From: Ganoderma boninense
Taxonomy: Eukaryota; Basidiomycota; Agaricomycetes; Polyporales; Polyporaceae
Reading direction: 5' to 3'
DNA: 64,000 nucleotides
Assembly (NCBI GenBank): GCA_002900995.3
Contig: CM035314.1
Coordinates: 2,763,234 to 2,827,233 of the forward strand
Of the stretch, positions 45,294 through 56,149 are shown one piece after another. The notes under the pieces were generated by a model that searched no databases, was not told the origin of the DNA, and was given only the letters and a program-made list of their open reading frames with translations. The translations under genes and the position numbers were made by a program. How positions within the stretch are numbered: position 1 is the first letter of the stretch; every line of letters begins with the position of its first letter.

Positions 45294-48247
45294 TGTCGAT
45301 GACCTAGAGGCAACTCGGAGGCGTTGTACCATAGGTTCGTCGGACTTCATCTGTTTGTAGATGGTCGTGGTGTGCTACGCGAGGCTGATAATTTGAAGGC
45401 ACGACTGTCTTGCCGCCTGCTTCAGAACTACGTCAGGCCCCGAACTGTCGACTCTTGAATCAGGGCGTAACGCGTGGCGGTCTCCGGGATTCGGCGTCTG
45501 ATTCCGCCACCGCTTATCCCAGATTCCCAGTATTGTCCTGGCCTAGCCTCGACGGGACAGATTCTGGCAACGGCCTCGCGCTGGTCATGTGTGGCACCCA
45601 CCTCGTGCATCCAGTAGCGCGTCATGGACCCCCCCGTTTTCAATCGATGTAAGCGTGCTGTACTCAGTATCAATGGTGACTAGTGTTATGGTTCATCGAT
45701 GGGTATATTGGAAACACACCTCGAAGATTTCCTCAATCGGAGCAGGAACGTCGAATACCCGACTCGGAGTCGTCACTGTCGAGATTGCCTCTTCGCGAGC
45801 GCTGCGGCCCCACGCGAACGGGCGGGCCTCAGACACAATTGGCATCACAGCACATCACTACCAGGTCAGTGCCTCATGGAGGCTGCGACTCTCTTCTAAC
45901 TGTTCTAGTTTCAGCTGATACAAGGACGATGGGGCTCAATGGCTGTGTACAATTATCGCTCGCCCCTCCCTGTTCGAGCCCTAATCAAGATATGCACGCC
46001 TCTGATGTTTGTTTTCTTGGATGGATCGCCACCCTGCCTCATCATCATTCTCCCAGCTGTCAAACCGTCGTCTCATCGACGACGTGCCAGTAATGCAGTG
46101 AAGCTGGTGTTTGCCACCCGCGGTCGCCCGTTGTGAATCGTTAAACGCTGGTACCTCGGGGAACCCTCCTTCCCCTTTTTTGGATTTCTGCGAGAGCATT
46201 TATAACACTGGTTACCGCCAGTCCATCTCACTTCACTGCCCACACCGTTTCCACCGACAAATTGGCCATACCACGCAGCGACCATCTAACCGATAAGTTC
46301 TCATGCCCACAGAGCGCGAGACCATCTTTAATTCCCACGAAGCATGGCCAGTCGTCAACCAGTCGTCCAGATCTAGGCACACTTCGGTGCTAGCAACCAC
46401 TACAAGTTCAACGGGGCGTGGTGAACACTGGCAGCCGAACCAAAAACTGGGACCCTTAACCCACGACAGTATGATCCGTCGGGCGGAGGTACCACAACTC
46501 TATCCATCTTTGCCTGCCACGCAAATACACGGCCGACAAGGTCACTGCATTCCGTCTTGTTCATCGGGAGGTGGGGCACTCCAAGGGGCTAGGGTGCCCG
46601 AGCACTGGCAGGAATCAAGTAGTCCACAGCCGCCTTATTGGTCCGTGTCTTCTCGTGCGTTTTGTTTGAGAAGACTCGAGCATTACTAACAGAGGCCATA
46701 GCGAGGCCTTTACCACCACTACCCATACCGCTTACGCTCCGATAGGGCACCTGTCATGCGTACCAAGGGTCTGGGGAGTCCCGCAAAACACCACTTTCTC
46801 GCCATCGGGTGCCACTGGAGCTGCCTCGCTGAGCAGCCATGATCATCAGCACTGGCCCACTCAGGATGGGAATACGTGCCCTCCCTCATCTCCTACCTCT
46901 CTAACTCCTGATACCGTTCGTATGGATGGACCACCTCGCCCGGCATACAACTCCAACGCAGGACACACGCCTCATCCTCATATGGCGGAACTTACGGAGC
47001 CTTCCGAGTCACCATTGTTATCCCAGTTCGTCTGCATTCGATTCCGTTACTGGGACCAACACCGCCACCTGACCACCGCCACCCTGCGAGCTTGCGGCAC
47101 CCTGTACGCCGGAGGTGATTCTGGGACGAGGCAGAATCGCGTTTAATCAGATTCGAAGCGCCTCCAGACATTCTGCGATTCCTCATTCTGCCAGAATCGC
47201 GATTCTGGCGACCAGAATTGCAGAAGCAGAATCAGATACGCTCGAGGCTCCCAGCCACACCGCCACTCCCCGTACAGCCTTGCGGCACCCTGTAGCCGAG
47301 CCGTTTAATCAGTGGTCGGGCTCATCATGTTCCTCATGTTCCCCCGGGTTGCATAGCAGTCAATACGCTCGACCTCCCAGCACGGACTCGTACACCCTGA
47401 GGACGCAGGCAACCCGCTAGCCTTGCCTCAGCTCGACATCGGGCTCGCTCCACTGCTCAATATCGACCGCCTACTAGCCTCAAGGATGCAACCGGCTAAT
47501 TGGTAGCAAGTGCGCTGGGACCATTAGAATGACAACCCATTCAAGACGAGCGGAGAGGAGCGCATGAATGTCTTCACCTATGACTTAGCAAAGGAGCGAG
47601 ATGGACAGAGAGAGAAAGGTCCATTCAACTTGAGCTGGACCTTGATGTGAGGTGATGGTGAACATTGTGAACTCACATATACCTATATGATGAAAATGTC
47701 ATTGTGCAAGTGTACTAGTGTATCGTATACCATGCGGTGATTGCCTGTATATCATGTTTTCGGTTACGCCACATTCTTCCAAGGTCAACCTTGGTCCTTT
47801 TCGAAACCGGTTACACGCCTTCCTACTGTAGCAGGCGTATGGATGAGTATTCTAGTGCTAGACCAGTTCGAAGACCTACTGACACGACCCAAAGGGAGAT
47901 TTGCCTCTGCCGCCTGGCAATGCCAGCATTCAACATTGCAGTACGACGCCTTCGTTCCAGCAAGGCCCGAGTGCGGTCGTGCTTCGGCCTATCGGCCGGG
48001 AGCATGTCGCTTCGCTAAGAACGTGTGGCCCCGGGCCCAACATTGCACCTTTCGATCTTTCCGGACTTTCCAAATCTCCGCTATAGCTAGCCGTCTCGTT
48101 GACTGCACTAGCAACTAGCTGCGACCCGGGAACGTTCTTGATCCCGGGTCGAAAACCGTCAGAGCGGCCTCAACACACCGACACCGTCATAGCATAAAAT
48201 GTCGCCCTATGAGCAGAGTCCGTCTCTTCTCACTCAGCACATCCACC
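45294..48247. other. 3-kb gene-poor region with AGAATC palindromes
   Basis: No coding sequence is supported; open frames are short and mutually overlapping. A cluster of AGAATC/GATTCT elements around 47116-47240 includes an 18-bp perfect palindrome (47191-47208). Confidence 0.45.
47191..47208. repeat. 18-bp perfect palindrome CCAGAATCGCGATTCTGG
   Basis: Perfectly self-complementary, flanked within 80 bp by further copies of AGAATCGCG, GCGATTC, ATTCTG and CAGAATC in both orientations. Confidence 0.85.
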
Positions 48248-48784
48248 ATGCCAGACGCAGCAGCACCATCAGAGGATGCCGGCTCGGACATCGCGATCTA
48301 TACCCTCTTCGACGCCTCCGCCGACGAACTCGCCGCGATCTGCGCCTCGTGCGAGAAGACGGGCGCGAAGCCCTCCTACGGCGAGAACACAGGCTACATC
48401 CACCCCGCGCCGCAGCCAGCACACGCCTCCATCGACGCCGCCGTCGCGTACCACCGCGCACCGGACAAGGCGGGCAAGTGGGACGCGCACTACTTCGCGA
48501 TCGCCGAGACCACCGCGTCGCGCGATGCGGGCATCCTCGCTGTGACGCTGAACAAGTGCGATTTTGAGGAGACGGATGACGGGGTGAGGACGAGGATGAG
48601 GAGGAGGCGAGGGCGGCGCAGGCGCGAGGTACGCGATGTGCATCGGTTCAAGGCGGCCGCAGTGGGAATCATGTTCATCAACCTGCAGATCGGGAACATG
48701 GGGTGGGCGGAGCACAAGGAGTGGGACGAGGTGCAGCCTGGGGCGCCCGATTCGGATGATGAAGAGGGCAACGAGAAGCAGTAG
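48248..48784 (+). CDS. small single-exon protein, possibly DUF6924-like
   Basis: The 178-residue frame starts at an ATG in good context (CACCATGC); an upstream in-frame ATG at 48209 is also possible. The protein has an AIYTLFDASADELAAICASC opening, a central HYFAIAETTASRDAGILAVTL strand pair, a basic Arg-rich loop, and VGIMFINLQIGNMGWAEHKEW near the end, then an acidic tail (DSDDEEGNEKQ). The order strand - helix, FxxxD-like strand pair, and NLxxxNMxxxE helix resembles DUF6924, a small domain of unknown function first seen in bacteria. I rate this resemblance as suggestive only. There is no signal peptide, membrane segment or catalytic motif. Its neighbours are unrelated F-box genes. Confidence 0.55.
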   Translation: MPDAAAPSEDAGSDIAIYTLFDASADELAAICASCEKTGAKPSYGENTGYIHPAPQPAHASIDAAVAYHRAPDKAGKWDAHYFAIAETTASRDAGILAVTLNKCDFEETDDGVRTRMRRRRGRRRREVRDVHRFKAAAVGIMFINLQIGNMGWAEHKEWDEVQPGAPDSDDEEGNEKQ

Positions 48785-50465
48785 CGGTGGGGCTTGGCCG
48801 TGATACAAGACGAAAAGCCGTCGTCTTGTTGTCCATGTTTGGTCTCAATATCAATATTTAGACGGGGTGAATTGCTGGATGAGGTTGAGGCATAGACGGT
48901 GCATACGAGTGACGGTCATCTCAGTTCGAGATTCCTATCGACTAGTATGCAGGCCTGCTGGACAGTCTCTGAATCCAACGACGCCTTGAACACGACCTTG
49001 CTCCCAGCTGGAAGTTGGACGCATGCTGAAAGTGGGTAGGGTACGACTGGCACCCAACGAAGACCGTGGTCCGTTACGGACTGAAGGACGTAGATGTCGC
49101 AGATGCGGGGAGCGAAAGCCGGTGGAGGCTGTGGAACGAATGACGCGGGGGACTGCCAGGAACACTTCGTCCTAGAAGTGTTACAACATTGCCAGGCGGG
49201 GAGCATTGTGCACCGTGTCAACGTCTCCCAGTGCGTGGCAACAACACAACGCCCCTGCCAAGCTCGATCATTCAGTACCGAAGGGACGATTGGAGCATGT
49301 TCCTTGGGTGAACGAGTGCGCACACTCGGAGGCTTTCATGAACGGCCCGTGTGTCGGATGCGCGGGAATATACTGAGCATGCGCACGTGAAACTGGAAGT
49401 ACGCGATCCGCCGTACTGTACCTTGACCTGTGAATACGCCATCGACAGCCCGTGCCGTCAGCGAGCAGCATATGTAGACTGAGACCGGGACGCACCATCT
49501 CTAGCCAGTCCTTCGCGACCTGCTTAAATTCTAAGTCGGTGCTTCACCTCCGTGCACCTGGCCAGAAGCGGGTCGAACTGCGCACACACACAAGCTGCTT
49601 GCTCGCCCTGCAGCCTATCGCTCCGACGCTCGGTTCGTCAGGCTCATGCCCTGCCGGTACATGTGCTCCAGCCCGCTCCCACTCAACGTAACAGCGAACA
49701 GGAACTTGGGAGCATAACACACCGCACCCCCAGTCGACACGGATTTCGCCGGGGCGACTTGCTGGTTGAGTCGATGTTGCCCCAGTGCCGGATGTAGGAG
49801 ATGAGCGTGTGGTAGCGGTTCTCCACGTAAGGCTCCGGGGTTTTTGTGAATGAATCGCGGCCCATTTATACGAGGAACTGGAGGCTAGTGAGCAGTAGTC
49901 GGACGGAGCATGTTGAAAGGGAGGAGGACAAGGCTCGACAGCGGACAGCCTTAACTTGGCGGAGGACGCCCGACGGGCGTTAGAGTTCATGCATTTCAGC
50001 TGAGCGCGCGCTGCCACAGTACTATTGATCTTCCTCCCTCCTCCTTGGCCCGCAGTGAACCTCTGCTTGAATCATTCATGCCTTTCCTTATCACTGGGCT
50101 TGCAAGAATTCCAGCACTGCACAAGCTCAGGCGGGCTGCGACAAGGGACATCCATATCACAGTGTCCTGGACCTCTTTCGATTCGATGTTCAACCTACTC
50201 CGGCTTGTGGTTCATTCAGTTTCGCTCTGGTGATCCTCCCACTTCGAATGAATTGTGTTCCTCCTGAACTGCGTCTCGGTTTCAAGGACTGTTCCCAAGC
50301 CGCTGCTATTCGGTTACGGGACACTATCTCGCCGGCCCAGTCTTCGAAGTCCCACCATGGCCAGCTTCGCCGTGGGACGACATCGATCTGCCCAGCAGCC
50401 AGTGATCGCGCCGCGTCCACCTCACTTCAGCCTGTACTATCCTGTACGTCCAGCAGTTGCAAGGC
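48785..50465. other. possible decayed minus-strand gene, unrecognised
   Basis: Minus-strand pieces with protein-like composition occur in changing frames: around 49860-49700 (YMGRDSFTKTPEPYVENRY), around 49520-49440 (LEMVRPGLSLHMLLADG) and around 49150-48916 (ICDIYVLQSVTDHGLRWVPV). They may be exons of one spliced or broken gene. I could not join them or name the family. Confidence 0.25.
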
Positions 50466-52373
50466 ATGAGCGGTGCAGAGATCGATGTGAGTGTCCTCAA
50501 TAATGCTGCGTGCCGCTATTGCTTACTGACGGGAATATTCAAACGGATTTGGCAGGCATTTCTTCATGAGGAGGAAGCGCAGATATCGACGTCCAAGTCG
50601 ATGATGGGCTCAGAGGCGTCGGGGCGCACACCAGCGGAAAGGCATATCATACTCCATCGCATATCTCGACAGCTCGTCGAACTGGACAGGGAGAAGGATT
50701 CCACCCCATCGATCAATCTCAAACGCCTGGAGCTCAAACGTCTCTGGAACACCGCGCTCCCAATCCACACACTTCATGATGAGCTCCTCGCACAAATCTT
50801 CGCCAGCTTCCAGGCCGACCCTCGGGCTTCGAGCCCCGAACCGGCTCCCCGTCGTGGGGGCGCGCGACCTATCACGGTCTGGCACGGCCTCATGCTTGTG
50901 TGCTCTCATTGGCGCAATCTGTTGGTGTCGACACCGGCGTTCTGGCGGATAGTCAGCACGAAACGGCATGTTGAATGGACGAGGCTCTGCCTTTACCGCT
51001 CGGCCGCAGCACCTCTGGACGTACGTGCGAGGGTATGGGATAGGCATGCTCTCAACATACTATACCCGGAAGTACATCGCTTTCAACAGCTCTCTTTCTC
51101 CGCTGGGTCACCGGGGCCACTGGTACAAGCAGCCCTTCCACCCCTCCTCGGTGGCGGAATGCCCCTCCTCGAGCACCTTGATGTTTCCCTTAGCCCGATG
51201 GGGCAGCGGGGAGCGATCGTCGACTTCGGCCTCTACCTCACGTCCCGCCACTTCCCTCGTCTCCAAACCCTCGCCCTGGAATGGGTGATCTCGCCCGGAG
51301 ATAAATCGCTCTACGCTCAGCTTCGTACATTGTCTCTCTATCGTTGCTCCCATAGTGTCTCCTTCGATGGCTTCCTCGACGCGCTTGCAGGATGTGCGCA
51401 GCTCGAAGAACTGACGCTCACCGGCACGCTCTATAGCCTCGCGGGAGAATGGATGACACAGGTCAGCACGATCCCGCACAGACAACCGATCACCCTCCCA
51501 TCTCTCCGCGAGTTCGGTTTGGACGAAAACTGGTCCAGCATCATCCCGCGCTTCCTCGCTCACCTCCACATCCCGGCGACCGCGTCTCTCCGTGTCACCT
51601 GCGACATACCCCGCGACCACGACGGCGGCGGCGGGCTCGACCCTGAGAGGATCCTCAGCACGCTGCTCCCGCCCAACCGCTTCGAAACGCTGCCCATCCT
51701 CTCCACAACCTCCAGAATTGCCACGATGTTCATGCCCGGTCAGTGGCGCACATGGGCCCATGCGTATACCCAGCACTCGAGCGGCACGGCGCTGCCCCTT
51801 GGGTGGAGGCAACTCGACGAGGAGGAGATGGTGGTGGTGGGGATGGAGGAGGAGGAGGAGTGGACGAGATTTCCGCGGGAAGAGTCCTCCCACGCTGTGT
51901 TTACCCTCTACGCGGATAGGGGGCTCGACGAGGACCCGTGGACGGGGTACGGCTTGGGAGACCTCGCGGCGTGCTTTACACGGTCTCCGGTCACCTTCCT
52001 TGAGCTCGACGACCTTAGCATCTGCACGAGCGTAGCCGGCTGGGAGAGTGTGTTCCGGACGTTCTCGCTCCTCGAGGAGCTCGTGGTCTCGCACCGTGCG
52101 GAGCCCTCCCAGGTCTTCCTTGGGCTTCATGCGGCGTCCTCCTCCGGGGCGGTCGCATGCTGGAAGCTCGCGCATGTTTCGGTCAGGGGATGGGGTATGG
52201 TGGCTACGTACGAGGCGATGCGCAAGTGCTTCCAGTACCGTGCCGACAGAGGAGCCCGCCTGAACCACTTGGACTTGTGCCAATTGTTTGACGGAGAGGA
52301 CTTGACGTCGGATGCGCGGTCTGGGTTTGTCGCGGCCCTCCGTCAGGCGGTTGGCGCCGTGGAGGACAACTAG
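50466..52373 (+). CDS. F-box/LRR-like protein (intact copy, plus strand)
   Basis: This is a probable SCF ubiquitin-ligase substrate adaptor. The F-box follows a coiled lead: RISRQLVELDREKD ... LELKRLWNTALPIHTLHDELLAQIFASF, then WHGLMLVCSHWRNLLVSTPAFWRIV. Irregular leucine-rich repeats follow (LRTLSLYRCSHSVSFDGFLDALAGCAQLEELTL). The C-terminal block has LLPPNRFETLPIL, WESVFRTFSLLEELVV and a final helix. A 69-nt intron (GTGAGT at 50487 to GGCAG at 50555) is inferred after MSGAEID, giving 612 residues. The intron length is a multiple of three and contains no stop, so unspliced mRNA would encode 635 residues. The minus-strand paralogue at 62095 has a GTGAGT intron at the equivalent place. A Met at 50601 is an alternative start. 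The substrate is unknown. Confidence 0.82.
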   Translation: MSGAEIDVSVLNNAACRYCLLTGIFKRIWQAFLHEEEAQISTSKSMMGSEASGRTPAERHIILHRISRQLVELDREKDSTPSINLKRLELKRLWNTALPIHTLHDELLAQIFASFQADPRASSPEPAPRRGGARPITVWHGLMLVCSHWRNLLVSTPAFWRIVSTKRHVEWTRLCLYRSAAAPLDVRARVWDRHALNILYPEVHRFQQLSFSAGSPGPLVQAALPPLLGGGMPLLEHLDVSLSPMGQRGAIVDFGLYLTSRHFPRLQTLALEWVISPGDKSLYAQLRTLSLYRCSHSVSFDGFLDALAGCAQLEELTLTGTLYSLAGEWMTQVSTIPHRQPITLPSLREFGLDENWSSIIPRFLAHLHIPATASLRVTCDIPRDHDGGGGLDPERILSTLLPPNRFETLPILSTTSRIATMFMPGQWRTWAHAYTQHSSGTALPLGWRQLDEEEMVVVGMEEEEEWTRFPREESSHAVFTLYADRGLDEDPWTGYGLGDLAACFTRSPVTFLELDDLSICTSVAGWESVFRTFSLLEELVVSHRAEPSQVFLGLHAASSSGAVACWKLAHVSVRGWGMVATYEAMRKCFQYRADRGARLNHLDLCQLFDGEDLTSDARSGFVAALRQAVGAVEDN

Positions 52374-52793
52374 TCGAAGGAAGGACGAGACACGAAGAGG
52401 TTCCAAGTCCCTCCGCGAGTGCGCTGGGCACTGGTCAGTAATAACGACAGAAGTCTCCTTTTCGTCCTGTACACTATTCCGTGCACTCTGTGATCTCCCA
52501 AGGCGTACAGTGCTATTTTTTGTCTCGGCGTAGTGCCTTCAGCCTTGGTGCTATCCAGGCTTATGGTTGTTTCGCTTGCAATACATATCTATCGCTTTTA
52601 CATAACACTCCTTCTATTCCTTCCGTCTGACCTGGTCACCCAAGACGCACACATACCGGCGACTCCGGTGAGAGTCGAGCGTCGTGCGAAGGAATTGTCA
52701 ACGTCCGTAACTTCAGCAATGAAATTCATTATATCGATCACTAATGAAGTTCATGCGTAACATAAGTTCCAACGCTCCCGAGGTTCATGAACA
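52374..52793. other. convergent 3' region between two F-box genes
   Basis: It is AT-richer than its surroundings and should contain the 3' UTRs of the genes ending at 52373 (+) and 52794 (-). No gene is seen. Confidence 0.6.
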
Positions 52794-54278
52794 TCACCCT
52801 AGTAGATTGACATCCCCATCGACAAGTCCGTTGAGCTCCTGCAGCGCCGCCTCGGGCACGCTCCCGCCCCCGGCCAAAAGCCGGATATCCAGGTGCGAGA
52901 GCCGCAACCCCCGCATTGCGCGGGTCTGCAAAGCTTGCACCAACAAGCCAACCAACTCCTCGTTCCACTCCCACAGCCGCATCACGCTCAACCGCGGCAG
53001 TGCGCCGCCCGCGAGCACATCGAGAAGCTGTCTGTTGCTCGCCGCGCTCTCGGCAGTGCCTCCGTAGTACTCCAGCTCCTCGAGCGCAGGAAACACTTCG
53101 AGCACATGCGCGAACAGCTCGCTCGTCGCGCACGTCTCCTCCGCGTACGGCCATGCGAGCTGGAGCTTGAGAGCACGGAGCGGCGCGTGCTCGAGCATCG
53201 AGCAGAAGTCTGTAAGGGCCTCGGAAGGCGTGTACAGCCACCCTTCGTCTATGTCCTCCTCGGACGCGGGGTCGAGGAACGCGTGCAGCCGCCCGGGCCC
53301 GCGGGCGGGCGCCGTGCACTCGAAGACCACACCATTGACGAAGCTGAAGGACGCGGCCGTCGCGCACGCGAGGAGCGGCAGTCGGGTGGGGTGTGTGGGG
53401 AGGATCTCGAGGACAGTGAGCGCCGCCTCCGTTTCGATGTCGGTGTCGATGTCAAGCTTGATGTCGATGTCGACGTGCTCGCTGAGGTGGAGGTGGGAGA
53501 GCAGCGCGGAGGCTACCGCATAGTCGGGCGACTCGAGGATGAGCGTGCGGAGGTGCGGGAGCGCCACTGAGTGCTGTGTGGGAGCCACCGGGGTAGCGAA
53601 CGGTTGGGAATACCGGAGCTCAAGATGCTCAAGAGCGGTGCACGACTGCAGAACATCTAGAACACCGTCGAAGGTCAAGTAGTCCAGCGGAAAGGAGTCC
53701 CGCAACGACAGCTTGCGGAGCTTGGGGAGTATATCTGAGTTCCAGTCGAGTCCCAGTATCCCAAGTTGCAGCGCGCGCAGGTTCGGCACGAAAGGAGGGC
53801 GCACCGCGAACTGCATTCCGCTATTGGTGAGGGCGTTGAATGGGGGGATCGCCGTGCTGACAACATGCAGCTGGCACGTCGTCAGCGCGGGCATCGGGCG
53901 CGCGAGCAGGAACCGCAGCGCGAAGTGCGTGTGACGGTCCGCCTCGACCACGACGAGTGTGCGTATCCGGGCGGCATGCGGGGCCAGCTGCATGAACGCA
54001 GACGGGATAATGTGCGGTTTGTGGAAGATGACGTCGATCTCGAGATCCCCCGAGCGACCAAGCGCGGTGTTGAGCCCTCCACCCTTCGTAAAGATGGCGA
54101 GCCGGCGCCAGAGATCCTGGCTGGAGACCGCGACGTCGTGCACGCGTCGGCAAGTCTGAGCGAGCGGGAACCAAGCATTACAACTGCTCTGCAGTGGCCA
54201 CGATGATCCCATGATCGCGGGCCCGTCAGAAAGGTGCTCGAGAACAAGAGCCATGAGTTCATTAGGGAGACCGAGCAT
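52794..54278 (-). CDS. F-box protein with LRR-like body (divergent subfamily)
   Basis: A single-exon gene of 494 residues starting at the ATG at 54278. The N-terminus is a clear F-box: LPNELMALVLEHLSDGP ... WFPLAQTCRRVHDVAVSSQDLWRRL. Leucine-rich segments follow (NLRALQLGILGLDWN, LPKLRKLSLRDSFPLDYLTFDGVLDVLQSCTALEHLEL, LPHLRTLILESPDYAVASALLSHLHL). An Asp/Ile-alternating stretch (DIDIKLDIDTDIETE, about 275-290) is unusual and comes from a GATATC-like repeat at the DNA level. It differs from the two other intact F-box genes in lacking their coiled lead and C-terminal WExVFRTF motif, although VFPALEELEYY is a counterpart. A decayed relative lies at about 61200-61650. Inferred role: SCF adaptor; target unknown. 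Confidence 0.8.
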   Translation of the reverse strand: MLGLPNELMALVLEHLSDGPAIMGSSWPLQSSCNAWFPLAQTCRRVHDVAVSSQDLWRRLAIFTKGGGLNTALGRSGDLEIDVIFHKPHIIPSAFMQLAPHAARIRTLVVVEADRHTHFALRFLLARPMPALTTCQLHVVSTAIPPFNALTNSGMQFAVRPPFVPNLRALQLGILGLDWNSDILPKLRKLSLRDSFPLDYLTFDGVLDVLQSCTALEHLELRYSQPFATPVAPTQHSVALPHLRTLILESPDYAVASALLSHLHLSEHVDIDIKLDIDTDIETEAALTVLEILPTHPTRLPLLACATAASFSFVNGVVFECTAPARGPGRLHAFLDPASEEDIDEGWLYTPSEALTDFCSMLEHAPLRALKLQLAWPYAEETCATSELFAHVLEVFPALEELEYYGGTAESAASNRQLLDVLAGGALPRLSVMRLWEWNEELVGLLVQALQTRAMRGLRLSHLDIRLLAGGGSVPEAALQELNGLVDGDVNLLG

Positions 54279-55251
54279 CCTGTCGAGATGACTACTTCAA
54301 GTCAGAATACTAAACTGCGGCAACAAAATTGAATCCGGGATACGCACAAGTAACGAACCGCCAGCGGCTTGAAGAAGTATGTTCAGGGTGAGTGGATTGG
54401 CCCGCATCTAGTGTGCTCTCCAATTTATACCTGGCAGCCCATCGTGGACAATGGAGTCGGGCACAAAGTCCAAACGGACGCCATACTTGAACCATTGTTT
54501 GGCGGCGCGCCGTGCATCCGTGTTTGTCTGTCCTTGAGCTCAGCAATCACCTTCGCACGCAAGGAAGCTGGTGGCTTTACCATGAGCCATAAACCTTCAA
54601 TGAACTACGCGCCATGAGCGAGCATCGGGAATGTACAGCCTCGAGTTCGAATTGCAAAACTCGCCTCGAGGAGGACAACAACCTGGGAACAAGGAGCATG
54701 GTGGGCACCTTCCTGTTGTCCTTCGCCTCTAGAGCGGTGGGTCGCGGATTCTGAATGCGTTCAAGGCTACGCGCCTTCTGGACTGGCGTCCATTCCACTG
54801 TCATCCGAGTCGGACAGAGTTCCAACACGGTGGTCGACGGTCAAGAGAGTGGCGCGCGTCAGGCGCTCGCAAGAAACAATTGTGGGTTTCGACTTCGAGA
54901 TTACAGCCGACGGAGACTCGGAGAACCCGTTTCACCGCAGACAATCGCAGATACGCATTCCGGAATGTGGCTGCAACAGGACTCTGTCAGGATGGTCTCC
55001 TATCCAAATCATATTATGGTCCGCGATTAGTATGAGTACTAATGTATACCTCATCGTGGATATTTCCCGGCCGTGTCCTATAGTGCCGACTGCCTTGGCA
55101 CATCCTCGGACACATACTGTTGTGACGCAACATGGTCAGTCTTGGCGTAGCATACGATCCAGCGGAATATAGATGTTGGGACAAGTTATTCGATAAATAA
55201 GGAAGGGGTGGGATATGGACATGTCACAAACCCCTCCCGACTCCCGAGTCC
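54279..55251. other. intergenic region
   Basis: It contains the 5' flank of the F-box gene at 52794-54278. Short frames on both strands show no family resemblance. Confidence 0.5.
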
Positions 55252-55690
55252 TCATCTACTGTATATACACGCCTTCCTCGCCCAGATCCGTACATGAAAC
55301 ACTTCATACGCCAATACCATCCAAACCAAGCCCTCAATCCGACAGCAGGCCCTACGTGGAGATGGAATCAAGGGGTCCGGGGGGAGGGGAACATAGAACA
55401 CACCGCGCGTCACCAGCAGCAGCAGCAACAGCGAGCCGTCGGGTGGAGGCTCTGAGCTCAGCGCGGCGTACGCGAGCCGCGCGTTCTGCGCGAAGACGGC
55501 GTCGATGTCCTCCTGCTCGAGGCCGAGCTCCGCGAACGACTCGCGCGCGAGCTCGAACCAATCCCCAGCGTTGGACGCGGGCGACGTCCCCGACAGTGGC
55601 GCCGCCGCGGACGAGCCGAAAAGGATGCGCTGACCGCCGGGCCGACTGTTCGTTGTTCGTTCGTTTGTTCGCCAGCCAAGACAAGACAAG
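55252..55690 (-). pseudogene. C-terminal fragment of an amidohydrolase-like protein
   Basis: The minus-strand frame reads GQRILFGSSAA followed by NAGDWFELARESFAELGLEQ and EDIDAVFAQNARLAYAAL. This resembles the end of amidohydrolase-2 family enzymes (ACMSD / resorcylate decarboxylase type), where RILFGSDxP and a final NA-RL motif are conserved. Here the metal-binding Asp of FGSDxP is absent (FGSSAA). The TIM-barrel body with its HxH motif is not found upstream. An acceptor-like AACAG stands before the fragment. After AALSSEPP the frame runs into non-homologous sequence. It looks like the residue of a gene lost by deletion. The family assignment rests on a short match. Confidence 0.4.
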
Positions 55691-56149
55691 CCGCACCACG
55701 GTCAGAATCGAGACAGCCCTCAGTACACAATGCATCATTTGTGCGTCGTAGGCACGCATTCACATTACTTAGAATGAAGCGACGAGTAGACTACTACAGA
55801 CATGCGCCAAAAAGCGACTATGCTATTCTACAGGTTCAATCACTGTCGCGAGTACAAACGGTCCAATAGCGATGTACACAACGTTGAAGCCTCGGCTGGG
55901 AACGCCGGATGACGGCCAGGGTAAAAGGGCTGCGAGGTAAATACTCATGCAAGGCGCGTCTATGTACGTATATACGCTACATGCACGGAAAACGATACAG
56001 CGCGGGGGTGGGAATGACAACACGAAAGGCGGGGCAACAGATGGCGCAGCGCGGGGTGCTAGAGATACATGTGATGTACGGCGGGAGAGACAAGACCGTC
56101 TGAACCTGAAGCGGAGGAGAGATACGGTACGCTGATGAGAACGCTGTGC
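55691..56149. other. short intergenic region
   Basis: No gene is seen. The right part should carry the 3' UTR of the gene at 56150-57343. Confidence 0.5.

Noticed and set aside
51108..52406. 432-codon minus-strand open frame
   Set aside because: Antisense to the intact F-box gene, whose F-box and leucine repeats are unmistakable on the plus strand.
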